Assembly: GCA_030605515.1 (NCBI GenBank)
Contig: JAUWIE010000107.1
Coordinates: forward strand, 1 to 19,370
Direction of reading: 5' to 3'
DNA: 19,370 bases
DNA from: Thermoplasmatota archaeon
GTDB lineage: Archaea > Thermoplasmatota > E2 > DHVEG-1
A program made the position numbers and the translations under genes. The notes under the pieces were generated by a model. The model ran no database searches. It had not been told where the DNA came from and saw nothing but the letters and a program-made list of their open reading frames with translations. Below are positions 14,677 through 19,370 of this stretch, in pieces (the first letter of the stretch is position 1; every line of letters begins with the position of its first letter).

Positions 14677-15957
14677 ATGACACAGATCATCGAAGCGAAA
14701 CAAGGTCAAATCACTAAACAAATTAAAGATATTTCAAAAACTGAAAATATCGATATTGAAATAATTAACCGTAGAGTAGCCTCGGGTAAAATAGTAATCC
14801 CTAATAATCCAATTCATTCTCCAAGAAGTTTAGGAATTGGTAAGGGGCTAAGAGTAAAAGTTAATGCTAATATTGGAACTTCAAGAGAACATTGTAATCT
14901 TGATGAAGAAATTGAAAAAGCAAAAGTATCTGTAGCTGCAGGAGCACACGCTGTAATGGATCTTTCTACAGGAGGAGATCTTGATAAAATACGTATTAAT
15001 CTTCTAAAAAATACAAATGTACCTTTTGGCACAGTTCCAATATATCAAGCAGGTATTGAAGCTATTGAAAAACATAGTTCTATTGTTGATATGACTGAGG
15101 ATGACATATTTAATATATTTGAAAAACAAGCAAAACAAGGTGTTGATTTCGCCGTTGTCCATGTTGGTATTACTAAACAAAGTGTTGAACGACTACAGAG
15201 ACAAAAACGACTAATTCCTATGGTTTCACGTGGTGGATCATTTCATATGGCTTGGATAATTCATCATGAAGAAGAAAACCCATTGTATAAGAATTTTGAC
15301 TATTTACTTGAACTAGCGAAAGAATATGATGTTACACTTAGTCTTGGTGATGGGATGAGATCAGGGGCCTTACATGATTCAAATGATCGTGCAAAATTCC
15401 AGGAACTACTAATCATCGGTGAACTTGTAGAACGATCAAGAGAAAAAGGTGTTCAAACAATGGTAGAAGGACCAGGTCATATGCCCCTTAATGATATTCA
15501 GTCCAATATTCAAGTAATGAAAAAGGTGACACGTGAAGCTCCATATTTTGTCCTGGGTCCACTTGTTACAGATATAGCTCCAGGATATGATCATTTTGTA
15601 GGTGGTATTGGTGGTGCAATAGCGGGTTTTGCTGGTGCTGATTTCCTCTGCTATATAACCCCTGCTGAACATTTGTCATTACCAGATAAAAATGATGTAA
15701 AAGATGGTGTAATTGCGACAAGAATAGCAGCACATGCTGCTGATCTAGCGCGTGGGATTGACAGAGATGTCGATTATGAGTTTAGCAAAGCACGAGAGGA
15801 TCTTAACTGGGATAAAATGTTTGATCTTTGTGTAGATCCTCAGAAAGCCAAGGAGTATCGAGAAAAAAGATTTCCTTTAGAAGATACACATGTATGCTCA
15901 ATGTGTGGTAAATTATGTGCAATTGATATTGTGAAAAAATATTTGAAAAAAGAGTAA
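14677..15957 (+). CDS. thiC: Phosphomethylpyrimidine synthase ThiC
   Basis: This radical-SAM enzyme converts aminoimidazole ribotide to hydroxymethylpyrimidine phosphate for thiamine. At 426 residues it is the short form, lacking the N-terminal extension of E. coli ThiC. Visible ThiC blocks include GTVPIYQAG, the GDGMRSGALHDSND segment, MVEGPGHMPLNDIQ, GPLVTDIAPGYDH and YITPAEHLSLP. The C-terminal cluster ligands are C407, C410 and C414 (CSMCGKLC), spaced CX2CX3C. AGGTG sits 7 bases ahead of the ATG. It is divergent from the RAM/permease operon. No TPP riboswitch elements are apparent in its leader, so control is probably transcriptional. PurF, encoded nearby on the other strand, begins the pathway to its substrate. 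Confidence 0.95.
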   Translation: MTQIIEAKQGQITKQIKDISKTENIDIEIINRRVASGKIVIPNNPIHSPRSLGIGKGLRVKVNANIGTSREHCNLDEEIEKAKVSVAAGAHAVMDLSTGGDLDKIRINLLKNTNVPFGTVPIYQAGIEAIEKHSSIVDMTEDDIFNIFEKQAKQGVDFAVVHVGITKQSVERLQRQKRLIPMVSRGGSFHMAWIIHHEEENPLYKNFDYLLELAKEYDVTLSLGDGMRSGALHDSNDRAKFQELLIIGELVERSREKGVQTMVEGPGHMPLNDIQSNIQVMKKVTREAPYFVLGPLVTDIAPGYDHFVGGIGGAIAGFAGADFLCYITPAEHLSLPDKNDVKDGVIATRIAAHAADLARGIDRDVDYEFSKAREDLNWDKMFDLCVDPQKAKEYREKRFPLEDTHVCSMCGKLCAIDIVKKYLKKE

Positions 15958-16056
15958 TATTTGTAACAATTTATCTTTTAGTTATTATTTATAATAATTT
16001 TAGATTACATTTCTCTCCATATTAATATTCATTTTTATTGGAGAAAATAAGGAAAG

Positions 16057-16065
16057 GTTTAAATC
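16057..16065 (+). promoter_or_regulatory. TATA element of the 61-residue protein gene
   Basis: GTTTAAATC, preceded by the purine-rich GGAAAG (BRE-like), lies about 25 bases before a predicted start near 16085. The resulting leader of some 16 bases is almost filled by the ribosome binding site. Confidence 0.45.
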
Positions 16066-16087
16066 ATAAGATATGTATTCCCCCTTT

Positions 16088-16093
16088 GGAGGT
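16088..16093 (+). promoter_or_regulatory. Strong ribosome binding site GGAGGT
   Basis: It lies 7 bases before the ATG at 16101. It decides this start over the upstream in-frame codon at 16038, which lies before the predicted promoter. Confidence 0.6.
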
Positions 16094-16100
16094 AAAGTTT

Positions 16101-16286
16101 ATGGCCTACACACATGAAGGATGGACGTTATATACAAGAGACGTAATACTTAAAGGTGGAAGAAACCAGACAATTTATTTCTTTAGTAAGAGAACACCAA
16201 AGAGTGGAACACCTTGTGATAAACCTGACGCATACGTTGTTGGTGTTAACAAGAGAACTGGTCTTCCATATTTGAAAAAGAGATAA
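16101..16286 (+). CDS. Small basic conserved-looking protein, function unknown
   Basis: It encodes 61 residues, strongly basic (many Lys/Arg against few acidic residues). The sequence is tightly patterned: a WTLYTRDVILKGG strand pair, QTIYFFSKRTPKSG, PDAYVVGVN and a terminal KRTGLPYLKKR. The predicted fold is a small antiparallel beta sheet. I have the impression of similar short proteins in other archaeal genomes but cannot name a family. Its charge and its strong promoter and ribosome binding site would suit an abundant nucleic-acid-binding protein, which is only inference. A long run of T tracts follows the stop, as in archaeal terminators, so it is a single-gene transcript. Confidence 0.75.
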   Translation: MAYTHEGWTLYTRDVILKGGRNQTIYFFSKRTPKSGTPCDKPDAYVVGVNKRTGLPYLKKR

Positions 16287-16288
16287 AA

Positions 16289-16320
16289 ATTTTTCTTCTC
16301 TTTTTCCTTTTTCTTTTTTT
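16289..16320 (+). terminator. Oligo-T terminator after the 61-residue protein gene
   Basis: Starting 3 bases past the stop, tracts of 5, 5, 5 and 7 T residues are broken only by C or other pyrimidines. Archaeal RNA polymerase terminates on such T runs without a hairpin. More T runs (16331-16380) follow in an otherwise gene-free stretch up to 16420. Confidence 0.6.
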
Positions 16321-16423
16321 CATTAGTGTATTTTTTCTTTAGAATCTATGTTTTCTAAGTGTTTTTGTTGTTTTTTTGTTGAATATTTCGAAAGGTTTAT
16401 TTGCTGTGGATGACAAAGATATA

Positions 16424-16446
16424 CATGGTTGATAAAATCAATCATG
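16424..16446 (+). ncRNA. Leader hairpin immediately before a perfect ribosome binding site
   Basis: CATGGTTGAT (16424-16433) and ATCAATCATG (16437-16446) pair along all 10 bases in RNA, with one G-U pair and a 3-base loop. If the TATA element is the GGTTTATTTG near 16395, transcription would begin almost exactly at the foot of this hairpin, capping the message with a stem. It is a cis structure of the following mRNA, not a separate RNA gene. Confidence 0.4.
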
Positions 16447-16448
16447 GT

Positions 16449-16457
16449 GGAGGTGAT
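16449..16457 (+). promoter_or_regulatory. Perfect 9-base Shine-Dalgarno GGAGGTGAT
   Basis: It is fully complementary to the typical archaeal 16S 3' end and lies 8 bases before the ATG at 16466. It is the longest such match in the window. Confidence 0.6.
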
Positions 16458-16465
16458 TATTTAAT

Positions 16466-16690
16466 ATGGATTTTATTGGCGGATGTTGTGATGAAACTGA
16501 GATACAACAGATAGAGAACATCGCTAAAGTCTTTGTTGTAGAAGAAAGAATTAAAGATATCACCCCTAGAAAAATTATCACAAAAAATCAAAATGAAAAA
16601 ATGGAATCATCAGAAAAACTATCGAAGGAAAATCATGAAATATTTCAATATAGCCATATCCCCAAATTAACTGTTAAAGGACTTATCTAA
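16466..16690 (+). CDS. Small hydrophilic protein, function unknown
   Basis: It encodes 74 residues starting MDFIGGCCDETE, with an adjacent cysteine pair at residues 7-8. The middle (about 12-60) is charged and helix-prone, rich in Lys and Glu, and the end is SHIPKLTVKGLI. There is no signal peptide or membrane segment. I do not recognise a family. Its translation signals are exceptionally strong (perfect 9-base ribosome binding site, preceded by a 10-pair hairpin), which argues that it is a real gene. It converges on the C25 peptidase gene with only 37 bases between their stops; a short 5-pair stem (16715-16731) lies there. Confidence 0.6.
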   Translation: MDFIGGCCDETEIQQIENIAKVFVVEERIKDITPRKIITKNQNEKMESSEKLSKENHEIFQYSHIPKLTVKGLI

Positions 16691-16727
16691 TAAATTTATT
16701 AAGCAAAGTGATGGGTAGAATGTTACT

Positions 16728-18713
16728 CTACACATATCCCCCAATTTTTAAACTGGGATCGCCGAAAAGTTCCCATTGTTGTACCATTTTCATATCCATT
16801 ACATCTTCATCTTTGAAGAATCTATGTAGGTATTCAGTCATGGTTTCACCATGGTTTAATCCTAGAATATCTGACTGTTCTTCGCCATATAGTTGAAGGA
16901 AACGTAATTCTAACCAACCATCAAGGATTTCTAGATAATCAGCTATTGAATTATTATCTGAATCTCCATTCCCATGTGTACCTAACCCAGTATTTGCAAT
17001 AGTAGCAATTGCTCCACCACCATTTTTACTAGTTAACCACCAAGCCCAACATTTTGGAATCCATTCTCTATACCAATATTCTCCAAGGTTTCCGGGTTCT
17101 GTGCTAAAATACTGTAAACGGTTTTCTAATACACCTTTAATTAGCCTCATAAAAGTAACATCAAACTGGCCATTATGACAACCTCCAACCACAGTAATTG
17201 GTAATTTATGTCTATTTCGAAGGAAAATCATATCGCCGTTTGTATAACCTGTGCACCAATCAGTGCCGTGAGATGGAAAATGAGTGTTCCAACTAGCAGC
17301 ACTACCATGACCACAGAAATATGCAAATCCGCCACCCGTATTCATAGCATCATTTACAGATTTCCTGTTAATGTCTTGTTCTGAAGCATAAACCTTTACT
17401 GGAGTAAAACCAGGCATATACTCAATTGCTTTCTCTGAGATAAGCTCGCCTTCATTAAAATGAAACGTATCATTATAAGAATCGCCTGCAACAAGAATCA
17501 GGTTTTTAAACCATTCATCATCAGCTTTCTCTTTTTCATAATGTATTATCTTTTTAACCATGATCATAACTTCGTGAGTATTTCTACATGGTAATCTTCC
17601 AAGATATACATCAGGATAAATATCCATTTCTTCTTTAAATGATTCATTCCAGACAGCAAAAATATTATCATTATTTGAATCCCAGCTGGAGAAATCACCT
17701 TTACTATCGTATATATCAGCATAGTATAAATCACTAATAAAAGACTGTTCGGGATATTCCTGTTCATCATATGGTACAACACGACTGTATCTCACGGGTA
17801 AATCCCATTTAAAGGTTTGACTTTTTAATCCACCAACAAGAAGAACGTGAGTAATGCCCCAGTTTTCTATTGCTTCTTTGATAAAATATTTAATTTTTTC
17901 TTGTCTATCTCTACCATTCCAATACATTTGATTATATACATCTTTTAGCTCGATAATTTTTGTTTTTACTCCAACTCTATTTTTATGGTTAGCCAAATGC
18001 CGTAGATATCGTTTATATTTAGAAGGTGTAATTATCAAAAGGTCATATACATCATTATCCTCTAATATTGGTTCAATAGGTTCCATATACTTAATTGTGA
18101 TCGTAATGTTTTGAATAAACTGGATTTTATCATCCTGTGGAAAATATCTAGTTGGATAAACCTTTACTACTAAAAAAGTTGTATGCTCGCCATATGATAA
18201 TCCACCACCGGTATGATAAGAAACCCAATCAACAGGATAAGGATCATCACCCTCATACACTTCTTCATCCATAACATTTTCGTGAGAATAAGTTCTCATA
18301 TTACCAAGAACTGGTAATGATCCAAACGCAAGTTTACCCGGTATTGTTATATTCTCAGGAGGAGAATAAAGCTCATATGTAATATTTTCAATCAATGTTC
18401 CAAACGGAAACTCTAATATTGTAAGATTTACTGGTAAAACAGGTTTACCTGGGTCCATTCTATTGAGATCTGATTCATTAACTCGAACAATATAATAATC
18501 ACCATTTAGAGCAACTTCCGGATCAGAAAAGCCAAGATCTAGCGTTATTTCTTTTATACTTGTAAAAGTTGTTTTAGATGATTTTTCATCTAAAACTATA
18601 TCTATTTTTGAATCGTTATCTAATTGTGATCCAAAAGCAGAAATGCAACTTGACATAGATAAAAGTATAATTAAAAAAATCACCGTTGTTTTTATGTAGA
18701 TATTTTTTTTCAT
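16728..18713 (-). CDS. Secreted C25-family (gingipain-like) cysteine peptidase
   Basis: It encodes 661 residues from the ATG at 18713, preferred over 18725 because GGGGA lies just upstream. A signal peptide (KKN, then a hydrophobic core ending near SSCISA) opens it. An N-terminal beta region (about 50-210) resembles the C25 propeptide, suggesting a zymogen. The catalytic domain follows from YDLLIITPSKY (about 223): LLVGG, YPDVYLGRLPCRN, then the catalytic His (H469) in YFCGHGSAASWN and Cys (C512) in VVGGCHNGQFD. It ends at FGDPSLKIGGYV, the usual domain end, without the C-terminal beta domains or membrane anchor common in relatives, so it is probably released. The role inferred is degradation of external protein. 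Confidence 0.88.
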   Translation of the reverse strand: MKKNIYIKTTVIFLIILLSMSSCISAFGSQLDNDSKIDIVLDEKSSKTTFTSIKEITLDLGFSDPEVALNGDYYIVRVNESDLNRMDPGKPVLPVNLTILEFPFGTLIENITYELYSPPENITIPGKLAFGSLPVLGNMRTYSHENVMDEEVYEGDDPYPVDWVSYHTGGGLSYGEHTTFLVVKVYPTRYFPQDDKIQFIQNITITIKYMEPIEPILEDNDVYDLLIITPSKYKRYLRHLANHKNRVGVKTKIIELKDVYNQMYWNGRDRQEKIKYFIKEAIENWGITHVLLVGGLKSQTFKWDLPVRYSRVVPYDEQEYPEQSFISDLYYADIYDSKGDFSSWDSNNDNIFAVWNESFKEEMDIYPDVYLGRLPCRNTHEVMIMVKKIIHYEKEKADDEWFKNLILVAGDSYNDTFHFNEGELISEKAIEYMPGFTPVKVYASEQDINRKSVNDAMNTGGGFAYFCGHGSAASWNTHFPSHGTDWCTGYTNGDMIFLRNRHKLPITVVGGCHNGQFDVTFMRLIKGVLENRLQYFSTEPGNLGEYWYREWIPKCWAWWLTSKNGGGAIATIANTGLGTHGNGDSDNNSIADYLEILDGWLELRFLQLYGEEQSDILGLNHGETMTEYLHRFFKDEDVMDMKMVQQWELFGDPSLKIGGYV

Positions 18714-18833
18714 TAAATTCCCCATTATATTTTTATTCAGATGTATATTTAATAACGATTTATTAATTTAAAAACCTTCGTGCTATAAATGCTAAATTTT
18801 TTATTAAAATGAATTATTTTTATTATACAATGT

Positions 18834-18855
18834 TCTACTTTATGGATAAAGTAGA
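18834..18855. promoter_or_regulatory. Perfect dyad TCTACTTTAT-GG-ATAAAGTAGA
   Basis: Ten-base arms are exactly inverted around GG. The site is 121 bases ahead of the peptidase ATG and 206 bases ahead of the secreted ORF. The 2-base centre makes it a poor RNA hairpin but a good binding site for a dimeric regulator. Confidence 0.45.
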
Positions 18856-19006
18856 CGAACGATTATGTTTTTTTAAGTTTATAAAAAATCGATTTTGTAT
18901 TTTATTTTAAAGTTGAAAGTAATTTTAATGAGTAATAAAAATTAGTATCGATCTAGGTTTAAGGCATTATGTTACATTTTTTTGTATATTTGTTAACTAG
19001 CATAGG

Positions 19007-19014
19007 TTTATAAA
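19007..19014 (+). promoter_or_regulatory. TATA element of the small secreted ORF
   Basis: TTTATAAA lies about 25-28 bases before a predicted start near 19037. A GGGGG ribosome binding site follows at 19047-19051, 10 bases before the ATG. Confidence 0.45.
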
Positions 19015-19061
19015 GTATAAATTACATATTTAAAACTAAAATATTTGGGGGAATCTATAAA

Positions 19062-19265
19062 ATGGAAAGGATATTAATTATCATTGGGATTTGTCTTCTA
19101 TTAGTTGGAATGTCAACAGGCATGAATACATTTGAATATACAACAGAACAGAAACAGATCTTAAATAACGAAATAATAACTTCGTCAAGGGGGCTTTCAG
19201 ATGATCATATTTCAGCTTTACATAAACAAGGAGCCCATCCAATAAATCCAACAGATGGATTTTAA
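19062..19265 (+). CDS. Small secreted protein or N-terminal part of an interrupted secreted protein
   Basis: It encodes 67 residues with a clear signal peptide (MER, hydrophobic core about 4-17, likely cut near STG-MNT), then a polar segment ending LSDDHISALHKQG...NPTDGF. Promoter and ribosome binding site look intact. The frame stays open after the TAA to the end of the window (35 more codons) and there encodes a second DDH-type segment (LDDHDIHKL...QDG). The DD.I..L..QG...G wording recalls the N-terminal segment of some secreted archaeal C1A-like peptidases, but this is a weak impression. Either it is a complete small secreted protein, or the first part of a longer gene with a premature stop. 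Confidence 0.5.
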   Translation: MERILIIIGICLLLVGMSTGMNTFEYTTEQKQILNNEIITSSRGLSDDHISALHKQGAHPINPTDGF

Positions 19266-19370
19266 CACCATTTTTTTAATGATAGGCGAATCTTTTCAAA
19301 TTTAAATAACAGATTTTTTTTAGATGATCATGACATCCACAAACTGGTAGCAAGGAGCAACCAGGATGGG
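19266..19370 (+). pseudogene. In-frame open continuation after the 19263-19265 stop, running off the window
   Basis: All 35 codons after the TAA are open in the same frame as the preceding secreted ORF. The stretch AGATGATCAT...CAAGGAGC, found within that ORF (19199-19234), recurs here (19322-19358) with nearly the same internal spacing (18 and 19 bases). It could be part of a broken gene, a tandem duplicate, or the spacer and start of a new gene: ATG at 19366 has AAGGAG 8 bases upstream, although that AAGGAG belongs to the repeated segment. Confidence 0.25.

Larger units (their letters stand above)
18714..19061. other. Gene-free divergent spacer, very AT-rich
   Basis: No frame of convincing length or composition lies here. 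It should contain the promoters of the minus-strand peptidase and the plus-strand secreted ORF, and it holds one perfect dyad (18834-18855) in its middle. Several T runs on both strands are present but without stems. No tRNA or other structured RNA is apparent by eye. Confidence 0.5.

Noticed and set aside
15982..15997. AT-only stem TTATTAT-TT-ATAATAA after thiC
   Set aside because: Too weak to call a terminator; it lacks G-C pairs and a long T tract.
16715..16731. Five-pair stem GTAGA...TCTAC between convergent genes
   Set aside because: Short stem without T tracts on either strand; not enough for a bidirectional terminator.
19366..19370. Start of a new gene at ATG 19366 with AAGGAG upstream
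   Set aside because: Only five bases of the frame are visible, and the AAGGAG is part of a segment repeated from the preceding coding region, so it may be coding rather than a ribosome binding site.

Overview
The window reads as a low-G+C archaeal chromosome, most likely a Thermoplasmatota lineage such as the sediment group MBG-D (inference). The grounds are AT-rich TATA-like boxes about 25 bases ahead of several starts, GGTGA/GGAGGTGAT-type ribosome binding sites, a DUF357 protein, a long-form archaeal RND exporter, a DUF62 S-adenosylmethionine hydrolase, and secreted proteins with DUF11-like, PKD and C25 (gingipain) domains. I see no rRNA, tRNA, CRISPR array, insertion sequence or phage gene.

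Layout. 1-1900: a gene tail, ribose-5-phosphate isomerase (rpiA), a divergent dolichol/phytol-kinase-like membrane protein and a small two-helix membrane protein. 1912-4556 (minus): a winged-helix regulator and an RND/MMPL exporter joined by an ATGA overlap. Facing them is a VIT1/CCC1-type metal transporter (4756-5364). Their shared spacer holds several dyads, two with the same TCG-N9-CGA geometry. 5558-7678: a cysteine-rich secreted protein with three DUF11-like repeats and a PKD domain. 7778-8587: DUF357 protein and flavin reductase, the latter ending on a CTAG shared with the convergent DUF62 gene. 9515-9910: a zinc-ribbon protein.

10096-14556 is one long minus-strand set. In transcription order it is a stand-alone RAM-domain protein, a ten-helix EamA/DMT permease carrying a second RAM domain at its C-terminus, an M29 aminopeptidase, PurF, and a small winged-helix protein. 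Across a short divergent promoter region lies thiC (14677-15957). The permease with a built-in amino-acid-sensing domain, translationally coupled to a free copy of that domain, is the most unusual system here. With the aminopeptidase next to it, I infer an amino-acid export or homeostasis unit whose transport step is gated directly by ligand. PurF starts the pathway that yields aminoimidazole ribotide, the substrate of ThiC, so purine and thiamine synthesis also meet here.

16101-16690: two small genes with strong expression signals, one a basic 61-residue protein, the other with a leader hairpin directly before a perfect 9-base ribosome binding site. 16728-18713 (minus): a secreted C25 cysteine peptidase. 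18714-19061 is gene-free with a perfect 10+10 dyad. 19062-19265: a small secreted ORF whose frame stays open after its stop to the window edge, with a second DDH-type motif, so this may be a broken or split gene continuing outside. The secreted peptidase, the aminopeptidase and the RAM permease fit an organism living on detrital protein (inference).
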